The notes: a model not told the origin generated them from the letters alone. Positions 25,944 to 35,547 are shown, counted from the stretch's first letter. The stretch is 64,000 nt of DNA from an uncultured Lachnospiraceae bacterium (GCA_910587715.1 CAJUMV010000003.1:62001-126000); one strand, 5' to 3'. Program-made: numbers and translations.

Positions 25944-25972
25944 TTGAAATTGTTCTGAAAATTTAGTAAAAT
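25944..25972 (+). promoter_or_regulatory. Promoter of the EF-G-like gene
   Basis: TTGAAA at 25944-25949, a 17-base spacer and TAAAAT at 25967-25972. The transcript would have a leader of about 130 bases. Confidence 0.65.
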
Positions 25973-26001
25973 GTATTTACAACTTGGTGCCATGCATGGG
26001 A

Positions 26002-26050
26002 CATGACAATGCAGACGGACAGTCTTCCACAGAACGGCTGTATTGCCATG
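26002..26050 (+). promoter_or_regulatory. Long hairpin in the EF-G-like mRNA leader
   Basis: CATGACAATGCAG (26002-26014) pairs with CTGTATTGCCATG (26038-26050) along 13 positions with one mismatch and one G-U pair, around a 23-base loop. There is no T run after it. It may be a translational or stability element; no known class was recognised. Confidence 0.45.
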
Positions 26051-26107
26051 ATTTTATATGGTCCTGATTTGTAAAAAAAGAACAACAGAATTGGAGGGTT
26101 ACAGGGC

Positions 26108-28201
26108 ATGAATGTTTACACGACGGATAAGATTCGTAATGTGGTTTTGCTTGGGCATGGGGGATGCGGCAAGACCAGTCTGGTAGAGGCGATGGCTTAC
26201 CTTTCCGGTATCACATCCAGAATGGGCAAGATCGATGACGGAAACACGGTGAGCGATTTTGGTAAGGAGGAGCAGAAACGCCATATTTCCATCGCTACGT
26301 CTGTTGTTCCGATCGAGTGGGAAGGCACGAAGATCAACGTGCTGGATTCCCCCGGCTTTTTTGATTTCGTAGGGGAAGTGGAAGAAGCAGTCAGCGCGGC
26401 GGATGCGGCGATTATCGTAGTGTCCGGCAAGGCAGGCGTGGAAGTGGGCACGGAGAAAGCATGGGAAATCTGTGAAAAATACAAACTGCCCCGTTTTGTA
26501 TTCGTGACGGATATGGATATCGACAACGCTTCTTTCAGACAGGTTGTGGAGGATATGACCGAAAAGTACGGGAAGAAGATCGCGCCGTTCCATCTGCCCA
26601 TTCGTGAAAATGAGAAGTTTGTGGGCTATATCAATGTGATTACCGAGCAGGCTTACCGCTGGGAAGGCAAGGAAGTAGTGGAGTGCGAGATGCCCGAGTA
26701 CAGCAAGGCGAATCTGCAGCTTTGCCGCGATACACTGATGGAAGCGGTGGCGGAGACAAGCGAGGACATGATGGAGAGGTACTTTAACGGCGACACCTTC
26801 TCGGAGGCGGAGATTCGTGCGGCGCTTCGTACCAACGTGATGGACGGCAGCATTGTTCCCATGTCCATGGGTTCCAATGTACTCTGTCAGGGTGTGTTTA
26901 CGCTGCTTGATGATATCGTGAAGTATATGCCGAGCCCGGAGAATCGGGAGATAGCGGGCGTTGACTTAAAGACCAACGAAATCTTTCAGGCGAATTACGA
27001 CTTTTCCAAGGCGAAGTCCGCATACATCTTTAAGACCATTGTGGATCCCTTTATCGGTAAGTATTCGCTGATTAAGGTGTGTTCCGGTGTGTTTAAGAGT
27101 GATGATGTGATTTACAATGATGAGAAGGAAGTGGAAGAGAAGATTAGCAAACTCTATGTCCTGCAGGGCAGCAAGCCTGTTGAGGTCAAGGAACTTCATG
27201 CGGGCGACATCGGCGCGATTGCGAAGCTGACGGCGGCGAGGACAGGCAATACGCTCTCTACGAAAGCACGTATTATCCGCTACGGCAAGACAGAGATTTC
27301 CACGCCTTATACATACAAAAGGTATCGGGCGAAAAATAAAGGGGATGTGGATAAGGTTTCACAGGCGCTGCAGAAGATGCGTCATGAGGATCAGACGCTT
27401 CAGGTGGTCAATGATGCGGAGAACAGGCAGTCCCTGCTCTACGGCATGGGCGATTTGCATCTGGAGGTGGTTGTCAGCCGCCTTCTCAACGAATACAAGG
27501 TGGAGATTGAGCTTACCGAGCCGAAGATTGCGTATAAGGAAACCATCCGCAAGAAATCAGATGTGGAGCATAAGTATAAAAAGCAGTCCGGCGGTCACGG
27601 GCAGTACGGGCATGTAAAGATGCGCTTCGAGTCATCCGGCGATTTGGAGACGCCGTTCGTGTTTGAGCAGGAAGTAGTCGGCGGCGCGGTGCCGAAGAAT
27701 TACTTCCCGGCGGTGGAGAAGGGCTTGCAGGATTCCGTGCAGGCAGGACCTTTGGCAGCGTACCCTGTGGTGGGTGTGAAGGCAGTTCTCTACGATGGAT
27801 CTTATCACCCGGTGGACTCTTCCGAGATGGCGTTTAAGATGGCGACGATCCAGGCATTCAAAAAGGGCTTTATGGAGGCGGGACCGGTGCTCCTTGAGCC
27901 GATTGCGAATCTGCAGGTCACGGTACCCGATTCCTATACGGGTGATGTGATGGGTGATTTGAACAAGAGAAGGGGCAGGGTGCTCGGCATGAATCCCGCT
28001 GGGGACGGCAAGACCGTGGTTGAGGCGGATATCCCGGTGGCATGTTTGAGCGGTTACTGCACTGACCTCCGTTCCATGACCGGCGGACGCGGCACCTATA
28101 AATATGAGTTTGCAAGATACGAGCAGGCGCCAAGCGACGTGCAGGAGAAGGAAGTGGCAGCGAGAGCGAAGGCTGTTGCGGAGGCGAACGTTGACGCATA
28201 A
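26108..28201 (+). CDS. EF-G-like translational GTPase (EF-G2 type)
   Basis: A 697-residue protein with all five EF-G domains. G1 is GHGGCGKTS and G3 is DSPGFFDF. The G4 position, normally NKxD, reads TDMD (VFVTDMDIDNASFRQ). Domain IV has the HKYKKQSGGHGQYGHVKM block and domain V ends SMTGGRGTYKYEFARYEQ. The N-terminal form matches EF-G2-like paralogues, not the main translocase, which is normally beside tuf and rpsG. Loss of Asn-Lys in G4 should weaken guanine recognition. A strong promoter, a structured leader and a terminator make it a single-gene unit. Confidence 0.85.
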   Translation: MNVYTTDKIRNVVLLGHGGCGKTSLVEAMAYLSGITSRMGKIDDGNTVSDFGKEEQKRHISIATSVVPIEWEGTKINVLDSPGFFDFVGEVEEAVSAADAAIIVVSGKAGVEVGTEKAWEICEKYKLPRFVFVTDMDIDNASFRQVVEDMTEKYGKKIAPFHLPIRENEKFVGYINVITEQAYRWEGKEVVECEMPEYSKANLQLCRDTLMEAVAETSEDMMERYFNGDTFSEAEIRAALRTNVMDGSIVPMSMGSNVLCQGVFTLLDDIVKYMPSPENREIAGVDLKTNEIFQANYDFSKAKSAYIFKTIVDPFIGKYSLIKVCSGVFKSDDVIYNDEKEVEEKISKLYVLQGSKPVEVKELHAGDIGAIAKLTAARTGNTLSTKARIIRYGKTEISTPYTYKRYRAKNKGDVDKVSQALQKMRHEDQTLQVVNDAENRQSLLYGMGDLHLEVVVSRLLNEYKVEIELTEPKIAYKETIRKKSDVEHKYKKQSGGHGQYGHVKMRFESSGDLETPFVFEQEVVGGAVPKNYFPAVEKGLQDSVQAGPLAAYPVVGVKAVLYDGSYHPVDSSEMAFKMATIQAFKKGFMEAGPVLLEPIANLQVTVPDSYTGDVMGDLNKRRGRVLGMNPAGDGKTVVEADIPVACLSGYCTDLRSMTGGRGTYKYEFARYEQAPSDVQEKEVAARAKAVAEANVDA

Positions 28202-28222
28202 CAGATAGTTTAGGTATGATGG

Positions 28223-28262
28223 CGGATATCCTTTCGGTTTCGTAAAAGGATATCCGTTTTTT
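28223..28262 (+). terminator. Intrinsic terminator after the EF-G-like gene
   Basis: Perfect 12-bp stem CGGATATCCTTT (28223-28234) / AAAGGATATCCG (28245-28256) followed by six T. Confidence 0.9.
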
Positions 28263-28280
28263 ATGCACAGGAGTTTTGTG

Positions 28281-28754
28281 ATGCGAATGAAAGGTAAATT
28301 TTTGAGAAGAGCGGCAGTCGGTCTTTTCTTTTTTCTGTGTCTCGGACAGGGTTTTTGTGTCCATGCAGGGGAAGCGATTTTTGATATGGATGAGGGAGTA
28401 TATCTGATTCAGTCCGCGCAGGACATGCGCACGCTGGCGCTTCTGGTGAACGGCAGCAAGGAGGTGGAGCCGGGAGTGCCGGCGCACAGCGCGTCCTACC
28501 GGCTGATCCGCGATATCGATTTGTCTGCTTACTGCAGGGGAGAGACGGGCTGGGAGCCCATCGGATGCGGGCGTGATGCGGGAGAGGATGAAACAAGAGA
28601 ATTTAACGGCACCTTTGACGGCGGAAACCATGTGGTGACGGGACTCTATATCAACTTACCAGGCGGGGAAGATCAGGGATTGTTCGGAACAAGGTCTTAT
28701 CTGCCTGAAGGGGGCGGGACAGTGCGGAGTATCAGGACAGTGGGCGCACCGTGA
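28281..28754 (+). CDS. GLUG/LysM surface protein, N-terminal part (frame-split)
   Basis: The first 157 residues of a secreted protein. A signal peptide (RRAAVGLFFFLCLGQGF, cleavage expected near VHA-GEA) is followed by a mature part with LIRDIDLSAYC, EFNGTFDGGNHVVTGLYI and GLFGTRSYL. That is the entry to a GLUG-type beta-helix. The frame ends with a TGA at 28752-28754 that overlaps a GTG of the next frame, which continues the same domain. The start at 28281 has AGGAG 7 bases upstream. This half alone would not be a complete protein. Confidence 0.7.
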   Translation: MRMKGKFLRRAAVGLFFFLCLGQGFCVHAGEAIFDMDEGVYLIQSAQDMRTLALLVNGSKEVEPGVPAHSASYRLIRDIDLSAYCRGETGWEPIGCGRDAGEDETREFNGTFDGGNHVVTGLYINLPGGEDQGLFGTRSYLPEGGGTVRSIRTVGAP

Positions 28755-30496
28755 TTAAAAATCTCTATATCAAGGACTGTGATATTACGGGCGGGCGAAA
28801 TGTCGGTGGCGTCATGGGCGGCATGACCTTCACGAGCGGTCTGGGCAGCGGGGGAGAGTTGTTTATGGAAAACTGCCATGTGACAGGGAAGATTGTCGGC
28901 TTTGACTCGACTGGCGGTATCACAGGCGCGGCTTCTGCCGTGGAAAACTGCAGCTTTACGGGTACGGTGGAAGCGTACAGCGCAGTGGGCGGTATCGCAG
29001 GAATCGCCTATTACATCCGTGGATGCGCCGTACATGCTATGGTAGAAGGCGGTTTTGACCAATCAGGCGGCGATGCTGGCGGTATCGGCGGGGTTGCCGT
29101 CTGCGTGCGGGACAGCTATATGACCGGCGCCGTGACAGGAACAGATAATATCGGAGGCATTACAGGCAGGGGACCCTGTATGACGGGGTGTTATGCGAGA
29201 GCGGATGTAGCTGGGGACAGCTACAGGGGAGAACTGCTCGGTCGTTCCCAGGAATTTCCGCTGGATGGGGTATTCCTGCCGGAAGGCGCGTCTGGCGGTG
29301 TGGAAATCCAAAACTGCCTGACAGGTAGGGCGGATATAATGGACTTTCAGGAATTTATGGAAGAAGCAGGGCAGAACGTGTGGTTCTGTGCGGCGGACCA
29401 CGCATACCCCAATCTTTGCTGGGAGAAGGAGAGCCGGTTCGGTTATGCGCCCACTGTCACGGTGCAGGAGGGTGACAGTCTGTGGAAGATTGCGGATAGG
29501 ATATACGGGGACGGGCAGTTCTGGACGCAGATTTACGAGGAGAATCGAGAGGACGTCGGCAAAGACGCGAGTCTGCTCACGGCAAGGACAGATTTGGAAA
29601 TGACGGTGAACGCGTCGCAGGCGGACTATGCGGCGAAAGGGTATACCTGGGAGCAGGAGAAAGCATTTCTGGAGGAAGGGAAAAAGCGGGGCATAGCGAG
29701 GGCGGAGCTAAAAGGCTTTTTCCGCAGGCTGCTTGCGGATGACCTGTGGAACGGCGTGGTATGGAGGTGGGAAAGCGCGTCGAAGGATTCCCACAGGCAG
29801 ATTAACGACTGGGTGATTGCCGACCTGGACGGAAACGGACAGACGGACATGGTGGTGATGGCGGGGGAGGGGCGTGTGTTTGTTCCCGGTGAAATCTGGC
29901 TCTACTTCAATGGGGAACCGGCTTATGTCCTGAAGGATGAAAGCGATTTTTATGAGGAGCATTTCTGTTTTGGATCGACTTTTTGGGAAGAGCCTCTTAT
30001 GGCGGATTTGGACAACGATGGCAGGCTGGAGCTGCTGTTTGCGGCGGGCAATGGCGGCAACGGCGGACCGGGCGGCAGGTACAACTGTCTGTACCGGCGT
30101 GTAGGGCACGAGTGGACGGAATGTCTGGAGGAGCTTCCCAATGACGGCGGGCAATTGATGGGAGATGAGATTGAGCTGCATGTAGATGTAGTATGTATCG
30201 GCGTGAACCGCTATGAGGCATACTGCCCCTATCTGAACGAGCGCATAACATTTGACGGATGGAATGTTCGGGAAATAGGAGAAAACGAGTATGGACGCGC
30301 GGGCGGCGCAAACGTCAGGGGTTTTTTTGATTTCGAGCGTGTCACGTATCAGGGTAAGAACGCCCTTAAATGTCGGGAGTATCTGAGCGGCGAAGGCGGC
30401 AACGCGCACGGTGTCGGCGAGGCGGTGTTTATCCTTGCATGGGATGCGGACGGCGTGTGTCGCGTGGCGGACTGGTGGGTGGAGGGCTGGGGGTAG
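28751..30496 (+). CDS. GLUG/LysM surface protein, C-terminal part (frame-split)
   Basis: About 581 residues continuing the preceding frame. Repeated GLUG motifs (NVGGVMGGM, AVGGIAGIAYYI, NIGGITGRG) come first, then a LysM domain (VTVQEGDSLWKIADRIYGDG, about residues 235-285). A C-terminal domain with VIADLDGNGQTDMVVMAG and LMADLDNDGRLELLFAAGNGG follows, typical of FG-GAP/VCBS calcium-binding repeats. There is no signal peptide and no ribosome-binding site at the GTG, so it depends on the upstream frame. It is probably a wall-bound or secreted protein interrupted by a single-base indel near a G-rich run at 28709-28717. Confidence 0.7.
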   Translation: MIKNLYIKDCDITGGRNVGGVMGGMTFTSGLGSGGELFMENCHVTGKIVGFDSTGGITGAASAVENCSFTGTVEAYSAVGGIAGIAYYIRGCAVHAMVEGGFDQSGGDAGGIGGVAVCVRDSYMTGAVTGTDNIGGITGRGPCMTGCYARADVAGDSYRGELLGRSQEFPLDGVFLPEGASGGVEIQNCLTGRADIMDFQEFMEEAGQNVWFCAADHAYPNLCWEKESRFGYAPTVTVQEGDSLWKIADRIYGDGQFWTQIYEENREDVGKDASLLTARTDLEMTVNASQADYAAKGYTWEQEKAFLEEGKKRGIARAELKGFFRRLLADDLWNGVVWRWESASKDSHRQINDWVIADLDGNGQTDMVVMAGEGRVFVPGEIWLYFNGEPAYVLKDESDFYEEHFCFGSTFWEEPLMADLDNDGRLELLFAAGNGGNGGPGGRYNCLYRRVGHEWTECLEELPNDGGQLMGDEIELHVDVVCIGVNRYEAYCPYLNERITFDGWNVREIGENEYGRAGGANVRGFFDFERVTYQGKNALKCREYLSGEGGNAHGVGEAVFILAWDADGVCRVADWWVEGWG

Positions 30497-30526
30497 AGAA
30501 TCGCTCCGGCTACCCCCCCATTTTGG

Positions 30527-33500
30527 TTATCCCCACTTGTTTCCCTTTTCTTTCACGCCGCTCACGCTGCCGCCAAATCCTGACCATTTGACGGGCGCTT
30601 TATCTCCGGTGCAGTTTTCTATCGTAACATCTTTCACATGGGCGTTCAACTGTCCGAGAATCTGAATGGTTCCTTTGGCATTTCCCTTAAAGCTGGAATT
30701 GGATATGGTTACATTGCTGCAGGTTCTGCCTCTGTTCGGCTCAATGTCGATGCCGTACTGCGGGTCTGTGCCGCTCGCATAGTTAAATTCGCAGTTGTTG
30801 ACCGTAACATTGTTCACATCCGTGATAGAGAGATTGTTTCGGCGGTTGTGATGGAGGTTACAGTTGGTAATGGTCACACCGTTGCTGCTTGGGTTGCCAA
30901 GTGCGGTATTATCATATTTACCGAGGTAAATGCCGTCACCCCAGCACTCAGAAATGTTCACATCCCTGATATAAACGTTTGTACAGCCTGCAATGTTGAT
31001 TCCGTGCCCCCATTCACCGCTTGTGCCGGAGTGGGAATTGCGTTCTCCAATGAGCTTACCGCCAGAAATAACAACGTTTTTGCGCCCAAAAGCAAATATT
31101 ATCTGGGAATTTGCTTTGTTGTTTCCGATTGCAACAAGCTCTGCGTCAGGCGACATGATTAAAGTCTGATTATCCGTCAGGACAATGCCGCCAAACTTAT
31201 AGTTCCCGAGCACATCATCGCCATCGGCAGTGGCGTCGATATGATAAACACCTTCGGGCAGATACAGACAATCATATTTGGTGGAAGAGCCCCACTCCCA
31301 ATCGCGCAGCATTTTGTTGATATACGGGGTGTCGTCAGTACACCCAGCCGCCTGGTGGTATACGAGGACTCTGGAGTCGTTTTCAGGGTCAGCTATGCTT
31401 CCTTCCACGATGACATAACAATGTTGGACATTGCTGTCACCTATAGTAACGGTAATGGTAGCGGCACCCATTTTTTGCATGGACAGCAGCCCGCTTTCAC
31501 TGACAGAAACTACATTCGGATTGTCGCTTTTAAACGTAATGCTGTCGGAGCGTATTTCTTCATTTTCGTTCCCATCCAATGTCAATTGATACGTGTCGCC
31601 AACCTTCCCGGTAATTGTCTGATTTGCCTGTGTGAGAGTCGGTATGCTTATGGTTACTTTACAGGTCACTTTTTTATTCTTATCCTGTGTGGTAGCTGTT
31701 ATGGTTACTGTTCCCGCCTTTTTTGCAAAGATAATGGCGGAAGATGTGAGCGGATTTTGAGGATTGCTTCCTGTGTTAGTCTGAGCAGGCTCCACAGTGG
31801 CAATCTTACTGTTGGAACTAGACCAGATTACAGTCGGGTTTGCCACGACCTTGGATGAGTCTTCAGGCGTAATTGTTGCGGTAAGCATTCTGTCTGTGTC
31901 CTGCGTCACAAGGGAACATTTCAGGCTGGTTTTGTCCAGCGTAATTCCCTTCACATGGTTAATCAGGTATTGCTTCTTCTGAATCTTAAAGGAATAGGTC
32001 TTTGTGGCGCCGTATTCGCCGGTACCCTGCAGGGTGACTTTTGCGGTGCCCGCCTTAATATTGTTTTTGTATTCTATAATTTTATAGCATTCATTTTTGA
32101 TTTCATTTTGCTTTTTCTTCGCGTCGGTGTTGTTGGCATATAGATGAATGTCCTCTACCGGGGTCAGAGTAATTTCCTCGCCGGTATATTCCTGCGGATC
32201 AATGACAACCTTTAGTGTACTGATGTTTTTGGCAAAAATCCGATATGTCCCGGTGATGGAAGAACCTTCATAGCAGCCCATGCCTGTTACAGTAACGGTA
32301 ACGACAGTGTCTCTTTGTGGTGACGACTCCTGTGTATGACTGTAGGTGAAGTTTTTGTCATAATCTTTTCCCGCTGTCAGTTTTTTGCCGTTCACATCTT
32401 TGATTGTAACGGTTGACTTCCATTTGTTCGGCTTGTCGTTGTACGGCTTATCGGGGATGGTAATAGTGCAATTGCCAATATCGGCTTTCGTCACCGTGAG
32501 CGTCACTGTCTTTTCATACCCTCTATAATTGCCTTTTCCCTTAATCTCGCAAGTCATAGGGGTACCCGGCGTCTTGTTGTCTTTGTACTTTATGGTATAG
32601 TCGGTCTTGTTTTTGAGGACGGTATAGTCCGCATCCTTTAAAATAAGATCGGGCACAGCGCCGTCCTTCTGATAGGCGACCTCATAAGTCCCGTTCTTAT
32701 TTACCACATTCTTCCCTGAATAAATCTTAATCTCGATGTTTGGCGTAATGGTATAGCTCAGACGAAGCGTACCTTTATACCTGCCTTTGCCCGTAAAGGT
32801 AGCGCTTACTTTTCCCGCTTTCTTGGCATTGCCGTATTTTACGGTATAGTCGGTGCCTTCCACAAGCGTTGTCTTTTCGGTTCCTTCGCCATAGGACAGC
32901 AGAGCGGAACCAGTCTGGAACATGCCGCCATTTTTATCCACGATTTTCTGGGAGAAGGGAATGCTTTCTTTCCAGTCCGCGCCGCGAGCAGCGGCCCTAA
33001 GCTGTCTGTCGCCCACCAGTTTTAGCGTTACCTTCTTGCAGCCGTGGTATCCGGCTGTGTTTCCGTCGGGAGTAGGGGACAGCATGAGGTAGGCGCCTTC
33101 GATACCTGACGCATAAACTTTATATTGATAAAGCGCTTTCTCTAAAACCTGACCGCCCAGCTTGACTTCTGTAATATGAACATCATCCTCGGTCAGTGAC
33201 TTGCCATGGTATTCATACTGTTTTTGGTCAAGCTTCACGGATGCGGAGCTGAAATTCAGCTTTTTATCTTTCAGAACAACGAACGTCATGGGAAACGAGC
33301 CGGTAAAATTACCGGTTCCGTTCACGGTGTAAGAGTAGATTGTTCCCTCTTTGTAGAGGTCCCCGTTTTTATAGTCTGCCGGCATAGCCGTCATGTCCTT
33401 ACCCGGCGTTGTATAGTCGCATATAAAATCCTTTTTGACTGCCAGCTTTTTCTTGCCGAAGTTCAGAACGGGCGCAGGAATGTTCAGTTTTTTGCTGTAA

Positions 33501-35266
33501 TTGACGGTCTGCTCATAAGCCGGTGAAACTTTTGGCGTATTGTAGATATCAATGTCATTGATATCTAACGGTTTGATCGTATAGTATAAGGTCACGCTGC
33601 CCTGATACTGACCTTTCAGCTTAATGGTCACGCTGGGCGCCTTGGCGGCATTCCATTTGGCGGCGTTGACATTATTTTTGTAGCTCAGGGTGTAATCCGT
33701 CTTTTCCTTCAGGAGGGTATTTTTGTGGTACACACGGAAGCTCTGCGTAATTTTCTGTCCGTTATAGACAAGCTCGTCGCTTTCCTTTTCAAAACCTGCC
33801 ACCCGGATATCGCCGGAGAGGTCGAGGAGCTTTTCGCTGTCCGGCTGGTCTTTATCCCGCACAACATCAACGGTAGCGGAAGCGGTCACGCCATGGTAAG
33901 AGGCTGTAATTTTGGCATACCCATATCCTTTCGGGACTGCTGTGATTGTGGCGGTTCCATTTTCACCCTTGGTTACCGTTGCGACGGTCTCATCGCTGCT
34001 TTCCCAGACTATGTCCGTCAGTGTTGTCTCTGAATTTGCTTTTGCCGTGATAAGTTGTGTGTCGCCCGGGATCATGGCGATTTTATCTTTTTTTTCGTTA
34101 ATAGCAGTCGTCTCGGTGCCTTTATACAGGGATAAGCTGCCGTCCCAAGAATTTTCCAGCGGCGGCTGTTCACTGGCTTCTGCGGGCGTGGAAGCATCCG
34201 CCATGATGCTGTTTTCGGAAAGTGTTTCGGCTGTCTGTTCTATACCGTCCGTTTCGGAATCGGCATTGTCTGACATTTCATCAGCGCGGTCTTCGTGCGC
34301 AGGCAGGGTATCGGTTTCCACGAGATCATTCCCTGAAAGTGTGTCGGCATTGTTTTCAGAGGCAGAAGAATTTTCCGAAACGGAGGAAGTATCCTGCGCA
34401 GCGTCTGTCGGCAGTTCCTCAACGTCTGCACTGTCGGGTCCCTCAGAGTTCTGGTCTGCGCCTGTGTTATCCAGAGGCAGAAAAGGGACAGTCGCCGCCG
34501 CATAAAAGTTATCGGCTTTTCCGCTTCCCGTCTCCATGTAATATGCCGCCCTTATGTAGTAGACATAATTTTCATATGATTCTTTGGCATCACGGTTTTC
34601 TCTGCCGGCGGTAGAAGAGAAAACTACTTCGGGAACAAGCGCCATCATTTCATAATAATCGCTCTTTTTATCCGTGATTTCTTCCATGGTAAAGAAAGGG
34701 GAAGCGAACACTTCCTCAAAGCCGTTCCAGTCGTCCTCTTCATCGAGAAGGGATGCACTTCCGGCTTCCAGTCCTTTTTCGCCGCGGAGAATGCTCCAGG
34801 TAAGCGTCCCTGTCTCCTTATATCCGGATGTCATCTCTATCTCATAATTGGTAAACAGAATAAGGTTTTTCGCTGTTTCAAAAGAGAGGGGAAGGTCGTA
34901 AAAAAAGGAAGCGTCATCTGCAGAGGGAAGCGTTTCGCCTTCGGGAATCTGTCCGATATGTAAAGCAGGTAATTTTGTTTTTGTGTCCATTTCTTCGGTG
35001 CCTTCCGTTTCCGGAACGGACTCTGTATCCGGCAGCGCGCTTGCTTCTTCTGAAGTGTCATTTTCGGTAGAAGAGTCAGACAAAATGTCGTTTTTGCTGT
35101 CCTCGGATCCGATTTCCGACTCTTCATCGGAAATGACCGTATTTTCTGAAAGGGAAGTTTCTGTATTGGCTGCGTTTTCCGCTGCAAGTGCCGTTATGCC
35201 GCCACAGTTTTCAAACGAAAGCGCTATGATAAGTATGGCTGCCAGCCATTTTTTTTTGTTCCACAT
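30527..35266 (-). CDS. Giant secreted protein with Ig-like repeats and a right-handed beta-helix
   Basis: A 1579-residue exported protein. Signal peptide at about 1-29 (LAAILIIALSFENCGGITALAAE). Two Ser/Glu/Thr-rich acidic linkers (about 30-105 and 285-375) flank a domain I do not recognise. A BIG2-like Ig domain at about 390-470 has WESSDETVATVTKGENGTA. Several repeats of about 100 residues follow, each ending in a LxYTI-type strand (for example DYTVKYGNAKKAGKVSATF). Further Ig-like domains occur near 1110-1290. Residues of about 1300-1579 form a right-handed parallel beta-helix of pectate-lyase type (GVTITNCNLHHNRRNNLSIT). No sortase motif is present. It may bind or cleave a polysaccharide. 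Confidence 0.85.
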   Translation of the reverse strand: MWNKKKWLAAILIIALSFENCGGITALAAENAANTETSLSENTVISDEESEIGSEDSKNDILSDSSTENDTSEEASALPDTESVPETEGTEEMDTKTKLPALHIGQIPEGETLPSADDASFFYDLPLSFETAKNLILFTNYEIEMTSGYKETGTLTWSILRGEKGLEAGSASLLDEEDDWNGFEEVFASPFFTMEEITDKKSDYYEMMALVPEVVFSSTAGRENRDAKESYENYVYYIRAAYYMETGSGKADNFYAAATVPFLPLDNTGADQNSEGPDSADVEELPTDAAQDTSSVSENSSASENNADTLSGNDLVETDTLPAHEDRADEMSDNADSETDGIEQTAETLSENSIMADASTPAEASEQPPLENSWDGSLSLYKGTETTAINEKKDKIAMIPGDTQLITAKANSETTLTDIVWESSDETVATVTKGENGTATITAVPKGYGYAKITASYHGVTASATVDVVRDKDQPDSEKLLDLSGDIRVAGFEKESDELVYNGQKITQSFRVYHKNTLLKEKTDYTLSYKNNVNAAKWNAAKAPSVTIKLKGQYQGSVTLYYTIKPLDINDIDIYNTPKVSPAYEQTVNYSKKLNIPAPVLNFGKKKLAVKKDFICDYTTPGKDMTAMPADYKNGDLYKEGTIYSYTVNGTGNFTGSFPMTFVVLKDKKLNFSSASVKLDQKQYEYHGKSLTEDDVHITEVKLGGQVLEKALYQYKVYASGIEGAYLMLSPTPDGNTAGYHGCKKVTLKLVGDRQLRAAARGADWKESIPFSQKIVDKNGGMFQTGSALLSYGEGTEKTTLVEGTDYTVKYGNAKKAGKVSATFTGKGRYKGTLRLSYTITPNIEIKIYSGKNVVNKNGTYEVAYQKDGAVPDLILKDADYTVLKNKTDYTIKYKDNKTPGTPMTCEIKGKGNYRGYEKTVTLTVTKADIGNCTITIPDKPYNDKPNKWKSTVTIKDVNGKKLTAGKDYDKNFTYSHTQESSPQRDTVVTVTVTGMGCYEGSSITGTYRIFAKNISTLKVVIDPQEYTGEEITLTPVEDIHLYANNTDAKKKQNEIKNECYKIIEYKNNIKAGTAKVTLQGTGEYGATKTYSFKIQKKQYLINHVKGITLDKTSLKCSLVTQDTDRMLTATITPEDSSKVVANPTVIWSSSNSKIATVEPAQTNTGSNPQNPLTSSAIIFAKKAGTVTITATTQDKNKKVTCKVTISIPTLTQANQTITGKVGDTYQLTLDGNENEEIRSDSITFKSDNPNVVSVSESGLLSMQKMGAATITVTIGDSNVQHCYVIVEGSIADPENDSRVLVYHQAAGCTDDTPYINKMLRDWEWGSSTKYDCLYLPEGVYHIDATADGDDVLGNYKFGGIVLTDNQTLIMSPDAELVAIGNNKANSQIIFAFGRKNVVISGGKLIGERNSHSGTSGEWGHGINIAGCTNVYIRDVNISECWGDGIYLGKYDNTALGNPSSNGVTITNCNLHHNRRNNLSITDVNNVTVNNCEFNYASGTDPQYGIDIEPNRGRTCSNVTISNSSFKGNAKGTIQILGQLNAHVKDVTIENCTGDKAPVKWSGFGGSVSGVKEKGNKWG

Positions 35267-35316
35267 AATCCGTGTGCCTCCTTAGTCTGTATGTATGATT
35301 CGTAAAAATTCATTTC

Positions 35317-35346
35317 ATTATAGCAAAATTTAGTGGGAGAAGGCAA
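35317..35346 (-). promoter_or_regulatory. Promoter of the giant exoprotein gene
   Basis: On the minus strand, TTGCCT (complement of 35341-35346), an 18-base spacer and TATAAT (complement of 35317-35322). AGGAGG precedes the start codon. Confidence 0.65.
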
Positions 35347-35393
35347 GTTTAAATCAGCAGTAAATCGTGGAAAATCGTGGAAAATGGCGGTTC

Positions 35394-35423
35394 TTGACAG
35401 ATTTTTCTTATGTGTGATATATT
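35394..35423 (+). promoter_or_regulatory. Promoter of the erm leader transcript
   Basis: TTGACA at 35394-35399, an 18-base spacer and TATATT at 35418-35423. The start is expected near 35430, leaving a leader of about 328 bases before the methyltransferase gene. Confidence 0.7.
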
Positions 35424-35473
35424 GGATATGTCTTAAAGGAACATCATATCTTGTTTGGAAAGGTGGCTTGCGC

Positions 35474-35509
35474 GTGGGAATTTTTATTCGTTGTGCATGC
35501 ACCCGATAA
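35474..35509 (+). CDS. Candidate erm leader peptide 1 (11 residues)
   Basis: A GTG-started frame encoding MGIFIRCACTR. GGAAAGGTGG lies about 7 bases upstream, a better ribosome-binding site than most in this leader. The MGIF start resembles the MGIFSIF beginning of the ErmC leader peptide. Ribosome stalling here by a macrolide could control the downstream terminator. This is inferred from position and similarity alone. Confidence 0.4.
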   Translation: MGIFIRCACTR

Positions 35510-35547
35510 TCGGGGCAGTAAAAAGCAGAAGATGTAGTCTCATGTAG

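Noticed and set aside
33206..34614. Plus-strand frames opposite the giant exoprotein
   Set aside because: They are shadows of the minus-strand gene, with no start signals or known domains.
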